A DNA stretch of 64,000 nt from Spirometra erinaceieuropaei. Taxonomy: Eukaryota > Platyhelminthes > Cestoda > Diphyllobothriidea > Diphyllobothriidae. Under the pieces are notes generated by a model. It did not search any database and was not told the origin of the DNA. It saw nothing but the letters and a program-made list of their open reading frames with translations. Each line of letters opens with the position of its first letter. The stretch's first letter is position 1. The position numbers were made by a program, and so were the translations under genes. The stretch is taken from NCBI GenBank assembly GCA_902702965.1, contig CACRXP010000016.1, positions 2,518,208 to 2,582,207 of the forward strand, given 5' to 3'. Of the stretch, positions 1 to 10,899 are shown one piece after another.

Positions 1-504
1 AGCTGACATAAAGGCAAAAACGGGGAATGTGTGGTTGGCTGCTGAGTCGGGAAGACCAGCGAAACCTGTGACAGGGAGTTGAGTTGCATGTTGACGGTGA
101 GGAGTGGAATGGGCAGGCTAATCAAGTGAGATTGGAAAATATAAAAGCTCGATGGACAAGTAAACTGAGTCGCGGGCTGGCAGAATCTTCGGATACCCGG
201 GCTACTTTTCCGTCGAATTTCGCTTTAGTCTTAACAGCATCCACTGGCTCTAAGTGCCCGCTTACGTCACCCCGAATGTCCATATTTGGTATACGTGCCG
301 AACTAAATCGAACTAGTGAACAGTGAAATGACTAACAAAGACCAACCTAAGCTCTGCTACGGCGCTCAAGGAACCCACTAACCGAAATAAGCCTAATTTC
401 CTCTTGCGGACTGTGTGAGGCTAGGGTATATAACCCCTTGGGGTCGTTTTTCAAGTGTACCTTTATATCTCACATAGGTGGGTATACTGGGTCTCCAAAG
501 CACG
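1..504. other. no recognisable feature
   Basis: I see no coding similarity, RNA gene or clear repeat here. Short open frames exist on both strands but have no recognisable domain. Confidence 0.4.
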
Positions 505-745
505 CAGGAGTAGTGAGTTCCGTATCGCGACCGGTAAGCGCCCCATTATCATTGTACATACCCGATCGTAACCGACAGAACAAGGAGCCCGTGGTTAGAG
601 GCGTTAGGCTTCTAACCGACAGGTCGTGGGACCGAGCCTCAAGGTTTGCACACCTTGAGGCTAGAGATGACTGACTGACATCGGCTAATAAACCACAAAT
701 TGTTATTCGAGTTTTCCCTGTCTTTATCGACAATGCTACTCTGGG
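505..745 (+). repeat. SINE-A copy (tRNA-Arg-like SINE), diverged
   Basis: The order of blocks matches the other SINE-A copies in this window: a head ending in a 'cggtaagcgcc' block, a 'cccgatcgtaaccgacag' block, a tRNA-like part with 'ggcttctaaccgacagg', then a tail with a 'ctgtctttatcgacaat' block. The tRNA-like part has lost much of its A box and acceptor region. Coordinates are approximate. Confidence 0.6.
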
Positions 746-834
746 GCCCATAACGGTTTGCCTAACAAAAGGCCCACAAGGGGGCCATAGAATATGCGGA
801 TTTTGATCTTTGCTGGCGGTACTGACGTTAAAGT

Positions 835-1105
835 TGCCAGGACCGGGCTCAAGGTTAGAGTCATGGTTAGTACCGGGAATTGGGTTATTCCTAAGATTGA
901 GGTTATCGAGCTTGAAATATAGTTTGGACTTACGGTTGTGGCTAGAGTTGGAGTCTGGAATCAGGCTTGAAAGTTTGGGCTAGATTTAAGGTCTAGGATT
1001 AAGGCTGTGGTTACGTTCGACTTTTCTTTAAATGCTTACGGTTTAAGGGTTAGGATTCCCCATTAAAGCCATGGTCATGGCTGACGCTAGGGTCAGAGTT
1101 AACTA
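835..1105 (+). repeat. degenerate GGTTAG-rich tract
   Basis: Short motifs such as ggttag, ggttagag and gggttagg recur irregularly through about 270 bp. There is no intact TTAGGG array. It may be a decayed telomere-like simple repeat or a low-complexity expansion. Confidence 0.35.
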
Positions 1106-1277
1106 TGATTTTTCCAGGGGGTTACATACCATACCTCTTTTGGGGATTTACTGGTTCAAGCAAATGCGGAAACACCATCTGGTTTGATTTAGCTAAAGCA
1201 TAGAAAAGTTCATCTTTAACGCAGTTATGGCTCACCTGGTTGACAGCGATCACTGAGTAAACGCTAATCAAATATTT

Positions 1278-1682
1278 AGAGCATTCTGTTAGGCTTCGGT
1301 GAGATAATCGCTGTTTTTGCGTCAGCAAGTACCTACAGTGACGGTGCCTATGAGGTTATTAAAGAGCAACCAACTCCCGAAAAGGGCGTTTGTTCGAATC
1401 CTCCCGCTACTCTGTCCCAAGCGAAATCCCATATATTCCTATCCACATCACACAATGTCACGATACAGCAATGGAACACAAATGCATCCCATCGATTAAC
1501 CCGAGGCGGGGTGATGACCAACTAGACAGCCAGGGAGGCACATAATTGGACTGGAAACGGGAATAAGTATCTCTTTTGCTAAATGCCCGCAGAGTTCCTA
1601 TACCCTACTTTATACATTAAAATTATTAGCCTAATTCGAATCAAAACGCTAATCCTCTCCATTCTGACCTTATCAAAAAAAC
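1278..1682 (+). repeat. repeat E, 5' part, interrupted by a SINE-B pair
   Basis: The first half matches 2895-3130 closely; both share the block 'aagcgaaatcccatatatt' and the following 'cacaatgtcacgatacagc'. The second half matches 4370-4570, sharing 'agacagcc', a 'ggactgg..acggga' block and 'atctcttttgc'. The alignment to the 4340-4840 copy breaks at about 1680, where a SINE-B inverted pair begins, and resumes at about 2416. A 'gttcgaatcc' block resembles a tRNA B box, so E may be another tRNA-derived SINE. Confidence 0.7.
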
Positions 1683-1995
1683 TAATTCGTATTGACCCAA
1701 CTGTGAAAAACTCAGTGCCTCGGTAGGATTCGAACCCACGCAGTAAGAGCAAGTCTTTAGTACAGCCAACGCTCTAGCCATTGAACTACGAGGCCCCGCC
1801 GGACGACACGAGTTTAATCACATTTGGGTCAAGTTACCCGCCCAACCTTCTTCAACGTCTAGAATCCACCAAATCTGATACAGTAAGTTGACTGCCCAAG
1901 CAAGATTTCCTAAGTTAGTTACCTATAATCCAACAGATGACTACCACGCGTACGTAATTCATGTATGTCTTGGCAGATTTTGAATAATTCATATT
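1683..1995 (-). repeat. SINE-B copy (tRNA-derived, long variable arm)
   Basis: Read on the minus strand, the tRNA-like part (about 1717-1798) has an A box like 'tagttcaatggctaga', a long variable arm and a B box 'gggttcgaatcc', followed by 'accgaggcac'. A conserved body of about 200 bp lies on the other side. The long variable arm suggests a type II (Leu- or Ser-like) ancestor. It faces the 2085-2412 copy and forms a large inverted repeat with it. Confidence 0.85.
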
Positions 1996-2084
1996 GACCC
2001 AACTGTGAAAAACTCGTACCTCAGTGGGATTCGAACCCACGCAGTAAGAAAAAGGCTTTAGAACTGCCAATGCTCTAACCACCA
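1986..2084 (-). repeat. SINE-B tRNA-like head only, at hairpin centre
   Basis: This is a second minus-strand tRNA-like segment that directly follows the terminal block 'ggcagattttgaataattc'. It ends abruptly at 2084, where the sense copy starts. It makes up the spacer of the inverted pair. Confidence 0.75.
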
Positions 2085-2412
2085 GAATTATTCAAAATCT
2101 GCCAAAACATCTATAAATTACGTAAGCCTGGTAGACATCTGTTGGATTCTAGATGAATATCTTAGGAAATCCTGCTTGTGTAGTCAACTTACTGTATCAG
2201 ATTTGGTGGATTCAAGACGTTGCAGTAGGTTGGGCGGGTAACTTGACCCAAATGTGATTAACCTCGAATCGCCCGGTTGGGTCTCGCAGCTGAGGTGGTT
2301 AGAGCGTTGGCTGTACTAAAGCCTTCTCCTTACTGCGTGGGTTTGAATCCCACCGAAGAACCCAGTTCTTCACAGTTAGATCAATATGAATTATTAAAAA
2401 TCAGCCAACACA
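2085..2412 (+). repeat. SINE-B copy, sense arm of inverted pair
   Basis: The copy runs from 'attattcaaaatctgccaaa' through the conserved body to the tRNA-like segment (about 2278-2360), with the B box-like 'gggtttgaatcc'. The same terminal block recurs, slightly altered, at 2389-2412, so the unit is bounded by direct copies of a ~27-bp sequence. Confidence 0.85.
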
Positions 2413-2415
2413 TCT

Positions 2416-2665
2416 ACGAAGAACACTAATCCCAGCCCTAACCCCCGAACTTAGCGCAAGGTCTTTTGTAATACGGGGGCTATTTATTTTCGTCTCCTAA
2501 TATAAATAATTAACAAAAGTTGGGAAGTTCTGAAATTTGCGATTTAGCAAAACTGATGCTGTGGATTTTCTGAAGTCAGCGGATTTCCTGGTAAGATTTC
2601 AAGTTAACGTTTTTTTTGACAAACTGAAGAATATTAAGGAAAGAGAAATGCATTTGTTATGCTTG
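2416..2665 (+). repeat. repeat E, 3' part resumed after SINE-B insertion
   Basis: This aligns to 4585-4835: both carry 'tagcgcaaggtc', 'tgtaatacggg', 'tccgtctccta' (or a variant), 'aaaagttgg' and 'agatttcaagtta'. It continues the 1278-1682 segment and so defines the nested insertion. Confidence 0.75.
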
Positions 2666-2667
2666 TA

Positions 2668-2890
2668 TGAGGCGTTCACCGATCGTTGGAGAGAGAGCAC
2701 GTAAGGCAAAACGGTACGAGTGAGTTCTGTAAGAACGATCGGTGAGCGCCCCTTACCACTGCATATTCCCGATCAAAATCGACAGGGCAACGGGCTCGTG
2801 GCTCAGTGGTTAGAATCATGGACTTCTAACTAACAGGTAGCGAGTTCGAGCCTCGGGTGTTCCACACTTCGGGGTTGGGTATGAATGGTT
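2668..2890 (+). repeat. SINE-A copy, nearly complete
   Basis: The head has the 'gagagagagcacgtaaggc' and 'cgatcggtgagcg' blocks. The tRNA-like part (about 2791-2862) has an A box-like 'ggctcagtggttag', an anticodon loop CTTCTAA and a B box 'gagttcgagcc'. The anticodon TCT points to tRNA-Arg as ancestor. It is followed by the conserved 'cacacttcggggttg'. It is not a functional tRNA, because the acceptor strands do not pair properly and it has SINE flanks. Confidence 0.85.
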
Positions 2891-2894
2891 GACG

Positions 2895-3130
2895 GGGGCT
2901 TATGAGCATTCTGTTAGCTGTCAGTGAGATACTCCGTGGTTCTGCGCCGACAGGTACCTGCGGTGACGGTGCCCATAAGGTTAAACTAAGTAACTCCCGC
3001 AAAGGGCGTTTGTTCGTGCCCTCCAGCTACTCTGGTCCAAGCGAAATCCCATATATTCCTATCCACCTCACACAATGTCACGATACAGCAATGAAACACA
3101 ATTGCATCCCAATCACTAAAGCCTTTAGCT
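2895..3130 (+). repeat. repeat E, 5' part, second copy
   Basis: This is similar to 1278-1500 over about 230 bp, including 'gagcattctgttag', 'aaagggcgtttgttcg' and 'aagcgaaatcccatatatt'. The similarity stops at about 3115, so this copy is 3'-truncated. It directly follows a SINE-A. Confidence 0.75.
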
Positions 3131-3478
3131 GGTCTTCTGATCCTCCAAACTCCCCCATGTTTGGAAAAAAATGTCAGCCGATCAGTGATTCTTCGCTATC
3201 TCCCCTACAATTGGTTGCCCTTTAATTTTTTTTCCTTTTGCTCTATTTCACCGTGGGCAAAACTGATGATAAATAAGCAAAAAATTATGTTTACCGAATT
3301 TAATTTCTTTCATGGGGTTGACTTTGGTAAATTGCATTAGACGAAGAATCTCTTCGTGTTAAGACCCTCCCCAGTGCGCTAGTCAAAGTGCAGTTATCGA
3401 CTGCTCCTCTGCCCTAAATAATACCCACCAAAAGGTCAGTTTAATCGAGCCTCTCATGTTAATTCAATACAGTCAGTG

Positions 3479-3810
3479 TTTTGGCAGATTTTGAATAATT
3501 CATATTGACCCAACTGTGAAAAACTCAGCGCCTCGGTAAGATTCGAACCCATGTAGTAACGGCAAGGCCTTAGTACAACTAACGCTTTAACCATTAAACT
3601 ACGAGGCCCCACCGGACGACGCGAGTTCAATCACATTTGGGTCAAGTTACCCACCCAACCTACTTCAACTTCTAGAATCCACTAAATCTGGTACAGTAGG
3701 TTAACTGCCTAAGCAGGATATCCCAAGTAATTCGCCTAGAATCCACCAGATAACTATCGGGCTCACGTAATGCCGAGATGTTTTGGCAGATTTTGAATAA
3801 TTCATATTGT
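3479..3810 (-). repeat. SINE-B copy with direct terminal blocks
   Basis: A minus-strand tRNA-like part (about 3530-3607) is followed by the standard body. The block 'ttggcagattttgaataatt' is present at both ends (3481 and 3782), exactly as in the 1683-2412 copies. Because the same sequence bounds different copies, it belongs to the element and is not a target-site duplication. Confidence 0.85.
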
Positions 3811-3866
3811 TCCAGCCCACCGAGGCGCCGAGATTTTCACAGTTTGGTCAATATGAATAATTCAGT
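3811..3866 (+). repeat. SINE-B tRNA-like 3' end, inverted fragment
   Basis: A fragment with 'cccaccgaggcgccgag', 'ttcacagtttggtcaatat' and 'gaataattc' lies in the opposite orientation directly after the minus-strand copy. It repeats the head-to-head arrangement seen at 1986-2085. Confidence 0.7.
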
Positions 3867-4217
3867 ATAGTTGATGTGATAGGTGTGCGGGCGGCCTAGG
3901 ACCCGATACCTGTTCGTTCCTTACTTCCATCGCGCTTGATTAATGCATTTTTAAACTCCTCCTTAGGCAAATTCTTGAAGTAGTATTCTGCGCAACCTGG
4001 GACCCTTCAGTAAGTAAAAGCAAAGCTACAAGTTCGAGACAGCAGACAAGGAGAAGAGTAGGCGCTTGTTGGCGTATCCGCCTCACGCTCGAACACATCC
4101 TCGAACGCAGCAACCGATGAATGCTGCAGTTCTCGGGTGCCCACTAGCCCCTGCATGTTGAACTCGCCATTATTAGGTCTGGCCGTGAACCGCAAATGTC
4201 AGTAGGCATAATTCTTA

Positions 4218-4275
4218 TCTGTTCTTCTTCTTCTCCTTCTTCTTCTTCTTCTTCTTTTTCTTCTTCTTCTTCCTC
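4218..4275 (+). repeat. (CTT)n microsatellite
   Basis: This is a run of CTT triplets with few interruptions. The serine-rich open frame across it is a product of the simple repeat. Confidence 0.9.
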
Positions 4276-4339
4276 AAGGCACCTTCGCAGTGCAAAGACG
4301 GCTGACGCTTGGAAAGAGGAAAGTCATAAAGGGCTGTTT

Positions 4340-4840
4340 ATGCGCGGATTCTCACAAACATCCGATGCATCGATTATCCCGAGCCGAGATTATGACCTCC
4401 TAGACAGCCTGGGATGCATGTCATTGGACTGGGCACGGGAAAAATTATCTCTTTTGCGTACTTCCCGCGGAGTACCTATTCCCGTTATTTTACTTTAACT
4501 CTACTTTTAACACACTAATATTACTATTCCAATTCTAATAAAAACATTAACTGTCTTCACCCTGACCTTAACAATAACACATGTCACAGAGCTAAGCCCG
4601 GAACGTAGCGCAAGGTCATCTGTAATACGGGAGCTACTTATTTCCGTCTCCTAGCATAAATAATTCACAAAAGTTGGAAAGTCCTGCGATTAGGCGAATT
4701 AATAAAACTAATGTTGTGGATTTTCAGAAGAGACATTAAAATCTAGGACGGCAACAGATTTCCTAGTGAGATTTCAAGTTACAGTTTTGTTTGAGAAATG
4801 GGAAAATATTTAGGAGAGAGGAAGGTTTTTGTTACCAAAA
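4340..4840 (+). repeat. repeat E, uninterrupted copy
   Basis: This copy covers both the part matched at 1490-1680 and the part matched at 2416-2665, with no SINE-B between them. It is the reference that shows the SINE-B pair at 1683-2412 to be a later insertion. Confidence 0.75.
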
Positions 4841-4994
4841 ATGTGGTCAAGTTGGAACATAATAATTCTGGTTGTACTTTTGCAAAAACGGTGACCTAAA
4901 GGTATGTTAGAAAGTCTTTCTAATTTGATAAGCAATCGACATCTTCCAAGTTATGTTAATGGCAAAAAGAATCATTTTAAGAGTAGGGGGGGGG

Positions 4995-5105
4995 TGAGCT
5001 CAGCGGTCGCGCGGGACGAATGCGTTCGGTACCGCGATCGGCGAGCACTCCTCTACCGTTGATAAATGCCCCATCGCCACCGACAGTATAGGGAGCCCGA
5101 GTGCT
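4995..5105 (+). repeat. SINE-A fragment (head and start of tRNA-like part)
   Basis: The 'gcgatcggcgagcactcctc' block, the 'ccgacag' block and 'gggagcccg' are recognisable. The copy stops within the tRNA-like A box region. A run of G (4986-4995) precedes it. Confidence 0.6.
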
Positions 5106-5179
5106 CATATTCCCCCAGCTGAACAGATTTTCATTGTGGTGGAGCAGTTTGGGTTACCAAAATCTAGTCTGTGTGCGCG

Positions 5180-5705
5180 CGTGCATGACTGTGTTCTGCA
5201 CACGGTGGACATCGTCAGAGATGACGGTTAAAGTGTTGTATGTGTGAGTGTGTACCCCCAGAACGGACCATCTGTAGATGCGTTAGAAAAACCCGGAGAC
5301 CATATCAGATTCCGGCAGGCGTCATCAAATTTGTGCACCATAAAAAATGTCAACCTTTCGGGGTGCGGTGGCAGACCCAGTTGCCGGAAGCCGTCGCGCA
5401 CATTGAGATGCCGCCGAACCTATTTTGGTTAAAGTCCTGGTCGTCTGCTGTGTGAACCAGAGAGTGTGAATTAGAGCGCCAAGGTGTGGGCTCGACGGTG
5501 CCCCCCAACCTGCGCCCTCCCCCGCCTCCGGTCTTCTTGACTCTGTCTTGAAACCCGGTACAGGTGAGGGAGGAGAGAGTGCGGCAAATGCTGCGTAAGT
5601 CCACTATCATTATAAACTAAGTCACGAACAAGTCATCATTCCTGCTTTAATTGCCGTGGAGCATACGGTCGACGTCTGGGGGGCGAAGATCGAACTGTCG
5701 TGTGT
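5180..5705 (+). repeat. repeat F (shared with 44979-45140)
   Basis: The segment 5565-5705 aligns with 44979-45140: 'gaggagagagtg', 'atgctgcgtaagtc', 'tataaac', a 'catacggtcgac' block and 'gatcgaactgtc'. A shorter match, 'gcacacggtggacatc', occurs at 5198. The family looks dispersed and may be the 3' part of a non-LTR element or SINE. No coding capacity is evident. Confidence 0.6.
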
Positions 5706-8334
5706 AGTATTTTTGTAAATATGAAGCTAACTTGTACGCATCATCCGCATGAAATCTATTGGCTTAACGCCGCATTTTTAGTCGAGTCGAATTATTCGCT
5801 GCTTACCAAACTGATTTTAGGGTGCGTTTATCATCTGCCGAGGACGAAGGTGGACTTCTGTTGTTCAGGTAGCGATTAAGGGGGAGGGCGGGCCAGCGAG
5901 TCAGCAACGGCAGCATCCAATCCGGATTAAGCTAAAGCGGTCTTTGGTTGTAACCTGGTTGTAAACCCGATTTACGTTTTCACTCGAATGTGATGTTGAT
6001 AACGGAGAGGTTGCTGAATGAAAAACCCCATGGTGTAGCTTGTAAAGCTTTTCTAAAATTAGAAAATCGGACTTAATAAATGTGCACTTTTTGTGCGCAG
6101 ATTTTCAATTCGTCGCATTGTTGCCCGGATAATTGTATTGGCGCCAGGCCTGGACACCGGTCTCTTTGATAACACTGACATTTTTTACATTTATTTTACG
6201 CTCATTTTTACACCAGTCGCTTGCTCACCGTGAACAATATCACAGGCAGGTCATACGGTTTAGTGTCTTCTTACGACTCGAAATCACATAAGTTTCTCTC
6301 AAAGCCTGTATTTATGATGCGTATAGGATTTTACTTTTGTTCGAATATGGGAACTTTAGAAGACAGAAAGCAAAGTACGTGAGAAAACGCAGACAGCCCG
6401 GATGGTGGAAGAGACGATAATGCTGCGTTGGCAATGAAAACCAACGAATGGCTATATAACCTCGAAGAAAAAGTGTTCCTTGCAAACTTCCAGAAAGCTG
6501 TCTCTACTGGGCGATCAATTAAAGAGCAGCAAAACATACTTTGTTGTTATTCGAGCTGCAGATTATTATGTATCCCTACGGCAACATGACAATGCATGAT
6601 AAGACTACTGTGCCTCTGCTATCGAGATGTTACATTCGATGGATTTTTGGAGTTGACGCCTTTCAATTCCATTTGTTATTCTCAGAAGCAGCGTATTCAC
6701 AGGGAAGCATTTTCTGACATCTCCATTTTCAGGGGTTTTATGGTTTCCTTTGATTCCAACGTGAGATCAGTTTTCTCTTATAACATTTGATTTATCCGCC
6801 TTCGTTGGAGTAGCCGTTTGCGGACTTTTATTGCTGGCTCCACGATTGACGGTCATCTTTTAAACATATGTTACTAATTCTAAAAAAGCAGTGTTAAAGA
6901 CACAAACCAGTTTAGGAGGCTACACAAGCAGTTCTGGCCTGGAATGATATTCCTGAATTTTAGATTAACCTGTCTGCTGGAAGTCCAGAGCATAATAAGC
7001 GGCAAAGGTCTCCGCCGTCAAAAGAAGGATAAGCACATGAGAAATTGTTCGGTTTAGGGGTAAGTTGTGGATCAAAGTTCTGAAGGCAAAAATGACAGTC
7101 GATTCAGGCTCTCACTTGTTTACTAGCACTAATATAGGTTGCTCGAAAATGTTCACATTTGGCTAGTTAAAAAGGTAGAGAATCTCATTTTCAAGATGCA
7201 CTTCAATTTATAAATACTTCCTAATCGTGTTATAAAGACAACTTTTCAAATTACTATGCGTCATGGTCCAGGCAGGCGAAAAATGGAATCACAACCAACA
7301 AGAAATATTTACCTTTATATTTCAACTCCTTCTTCTTAAAAAGGTACTCTAGATTCAACGACTGGTGCTAGTCCTGTAGCGGAGACATTATCTTTTGTAA
7401 ATATTTATAATGAATACTGGAAGTGTAAGGTCTGATGAATGAAGAGGACATTCTGTGAATCCCTTTGCCAAATACGCCCGTTCGTAAAGGCCACATCAAA
7501 ATAGGATCCTAAAGCCCGACAGTTGTAAGTGGTGCTTCATTTTGCGAAAATATAACCCCTAATCTTCAAGGACCGCTCTAATGCGTGGTATGACAGGCTG
7601 ATATTGCAAATTCAAACGAATGAGACAAGTTACGTTCTCATCAAAAAGAACGAAGGCAGACCAGATCACACTGTTAGTCATAGTAAAGCAACATGATCTT
7701 GCGTTATGACATGCACGTTATTAGGTCCTCTCTAAGTGCAACTGTGACGTATAACTAAACCGCTGATTTAAATATAGCCTCATCATTTCACATAACGTTT
7801 TTGTGGGAAACGTCATTTTGTACACTCCACCTCCCAGTCCAGATCAGTTCGGTGAAGGTAAGAAACAATCTTCACAAGTAAATATTTAAATGAAAACTCC
7901 CCGTCATTCTATAGACTGGCTGCTTCAAACGTTCTACACCACGACTCGCTCCCCACATCTATTTCACTAGTAATATGTTCCCGGTATTTTTTCTGAGTTT
8001 GAAGGGTTTGCTGATGCCCTCGGTCTTCCGGTAAGATTCTTGTGAGCATACGCAATAGTTTTATTGGCTTCAAGCTTGGCTTACCTTGAATGATGGGTGA
8101 GTTGCATAGGTGGATCCGTTTGATACCACCTCGCCAAATCCGCGTTTGTGGCTCAGTCGCATTTGCAAATTTCCAATGGTATCTTGGAATGAGTCGTCGT
8201 TCTTCGAAGCTTTGTCTGCTTGCCGTTATACTTTTTAAGTCAATAGGAAAATACGTTTATAGGACAGTCAGCTGGTAAAGTGAGTATGCACTTTCAGAAC
8301 GCCCTGCATACAAACGAAGCTAGTTACTTTTTGA
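5706..8334. other. no gene or clear repeat recognised
   Basis: This is mostly AT-rich DNA. Open frames are short (the longest about 68 codons), lack recognisable domains and show no splice-site-bounded conserved coding. I cannot exclude intronic sequence. Confidence 0.4.
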
Positions 8335-9052
8335 AATGAAAACAAGCATGTACAGCAGAATTTATTGGGGCCAATAAATTTCGTGACGGTTTTTCAACTG
8401 AAGCCCGTCTCTGCATAACATAGGTAAAGAATGAAAGCGTACAGCAGTATGAATTTGTACAGAATGGCAGTGCATAAGAGCAAGGTCAAGGATCAAGGCA
8501 ATGAATAATCAGATAAGACGTCCACATAAGCATCATATAGAAAAGGGTGGAGACGAAATTTTAACAACAAATCACAGTCAGGAGTACTTGAGGGGTGAGA
8601 TTACCAGGGCAATTGCAGATTGATTACGTGATCTAACTGCTTGCAGAGGTCTCGTTTCTCCCTCCATATGTAAGCCGCTTCCAAATAATGCAAGGTTCGA
8701 GTTGTACGTGCTCAGACAAGTACTCGAAAAGATGCTTTAGGGTCGAAAACATGACCGCTATCCAACAGGTGTTTCGTTATAGACGAACGGGGCGTTTTGT
8801 TTTCCTGACTGTGATTTGTTGTTAACATTTCATCTCCCCCCTTTTCTATATGATGCTTATGTGGACGTCTTATCTGATTATTCATTGCCATGATCCTTGA
8901 CCTTGCTCTTATGCACTGCCATTCTGTACAAATTCATACTGCTGTAAGCTTTCATTCGTTACCTATGTTATGCAGAGACGGGCTGCAGTTAAAAAGCCGT
9001 CACAAAATCTATTGGTGCCAATAAATTCTGCTGTACATGCTTGTTTTCAATT
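8335..9052 (-). mobile_element. PLE-Q 3' end flanked by inverted copies of its tail
   Basis: Arms 8335-8582 and 8804-9052 are inverted copies with only scattered mismatches by eye. The 221-bp loop, read on the minus strand (about 8635-8775), encodes a Penelope-type tail: HLLDSGHVFDPKASFRVL, a stop, then a segment with YLEA and DLCKQ. This resembles the C-terminal part after the GIY-YIG domain seen in PLE-P at 49 kb. The left arm is therefore the element's 3' region and the right arm an inverted copy of it. The reverse transcriptase is missing. Confidence 0.65.
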
Positions 9053-10039
9053 CATACCCCGGAAAAAATGTTTCAAACTTTTTGAAATGTTGCTTTTCAA
9101 CTTAATGAAGTTTGAAATGTGCCCGAGGGATTGACGCATTGATTTTAATTTTGAATTTTTTTGCCTACCCCTTTTATGTCAAACAGTAAAGTACAAACAT
9201 GTGGTAATGTCCTTACTGTGTTCTTTGAAATGCAGATCAAAAAAGTGGTATTACCTGCTTTTACTCTAAAAATGAGCTCTAAATTTGCCCAGGGGGAATG
9301 CCTTTATTATGCGATTTGAAAAGCCACAGCTTATCATCCGATTAATCGCCTTGGCAAACGTTTCTGCGGTCTGTTTTTGCTCGAACTGACAACGGAGGAG
9401 CGGCAGCAGTATCTGTTTGAAAAATATATGACTTTACTTCAAGAGAATGCGGTTTCTGAATTAGGTACTTTTGGATTTGTAGATAGGACTGTACAATGAA
9501 AAGCATTGGCGAAATGCCCGCGAATATTTGAATTGATGAAAGATCGCCGTCAGCGAGGACGGCCTTTTAGCAAATGGTAGTGATCTTACTGTCCCTGCAG
9601 CAACATCGACCGCACATCGGTTGGCCTGGCCATTTGTGGCACTGTGGATAACCAACATGCTATAGTTTGTCCGTTATGAGCTCGTTTTCCACACTTGGCA
9701 ATAAATTTTGGTTAAGGTTATGCATAAGCAGTGTAACATCTTCAAAAGTCAAACAGTATTCATTTACTGGATGTTCCTATTCCACTGCAAAGCGTGTCAA
9801 GAAAGACAAACATTGACCAGAGAGGTTACAAACCAGTGCCTTTCGAAGGATCGCTTATCTTCCCGACAATCCCCACAATCCTTCACCCACACAGTCTCTT
9901 TCGTTTTCACCACAGGGCCAGGAGTCCTTGGCATTGATCCCAAAATACCATGTACGCCAGGTTTCCTGCTTCCTAAATACTGGCTTTTGCAGGTCAGTAG
10001 TATACACACTATTTTCAAGTTCAGCGAATATTCCCATGT

Positions 10040-10112
10040 TAAAAATGAAAAATCAAATTGGCGAGCACGTGTTTTCAGTAACTCTTCATCAGGCAAAAAC
10101 GGTTACCGACCC
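10040..10112 (-). repeat. repeat G, copy 1
   Basis: On the minus strand a block 'cctgatgaagagt.act' is followed by 'gaaaacacgtg' and a 'caa.ttga' block. It matches 17325-17394. The CTGATGA ... GAAAAC spacing recalls retroelement tails, but no stem II is visible. Confidence 0.45.
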
Positions 10113-10899
10113 TTCAAGTAGTTATACTTTACATGTATACGTGTCTCTGGACCGACTACGGCCCACTCATTTGGACACGGAGAACGCCAAAGCAACACCA
10201 TCGACATCGAAGATATTAAACCCCTGCCGAGTATTTAGATTTCTTGTGAATGATGTTCCGCCTAAGTCCCTGCGGAAAACGACATTGAAGTTTATATATG
10301 ATTTTATAGAAGAAACTTACAATTAGAAAATTCTTGCCTTTAGCATAAAAGTATTTTATTAGACAACTCTCCCCGGTCAGGTACGGTAATGTAGCCACAC
10401 CTGAGGTAAACAAACCCCAGTCACCTGTAATACGGGACCGGTGGTAATAGGAGTTTTTGCAGGTGGGACCGGGGCACGCACAGGCGACGAGGTGAAATAA
10501 TTGTATGTGAAAGAAAAGCTACTGGGAATGCGCGGTTGTTCTTTGATTGGTTGGAAAATATTTGCTCTAACCCCAAACTCCAACCCCTAAGCCTAACTCC
10601 TAATCATAATTCCTAAATCCAACAGTTTTGTGCCCATCAGATGCGTCTACATAACCATATCTTAGCCTCGCCTCATCATTAGGTAGTTTTATATAGCGCC
10701 GCATACGAGTGCGGGCGTTAGAATGAATTTTATAAAGACGCAGAAAACATAAAATGAAACAGGGAAGAGGGTCAAATTTCGATTTCGGTACAATCAGGAG
10801 AGGGCAGCAAAACATCCATTGCCTAGAAAAAATACCTGCTATACCTATTTGAGTAGGTTATGACCCCACATATTTGTTGTTTCATCCGACATTAATTTT

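Noticed and set aside
835..1105. Interstitial telomere array
   Set aside because: No run of exact TTAGGG units; too irregular to call.
1717..1798. Genuine tRNA with long variable arm
   Set aside because: Recurs in at least five copies with the same ~200-bp body; SINE-B.
2791..2862. Genuine tRNA-Arg(TCT) gene
   Set aside because: The anticodon loop and B box are present, but acceptor strands do not pair and the same head and tail flank several dispersed copies, so it is a SINE.
4196..4498. Serine-rich protein
   Set aside because: The serines come from a (CTT)n microsatellite, and the rest is repeat E.
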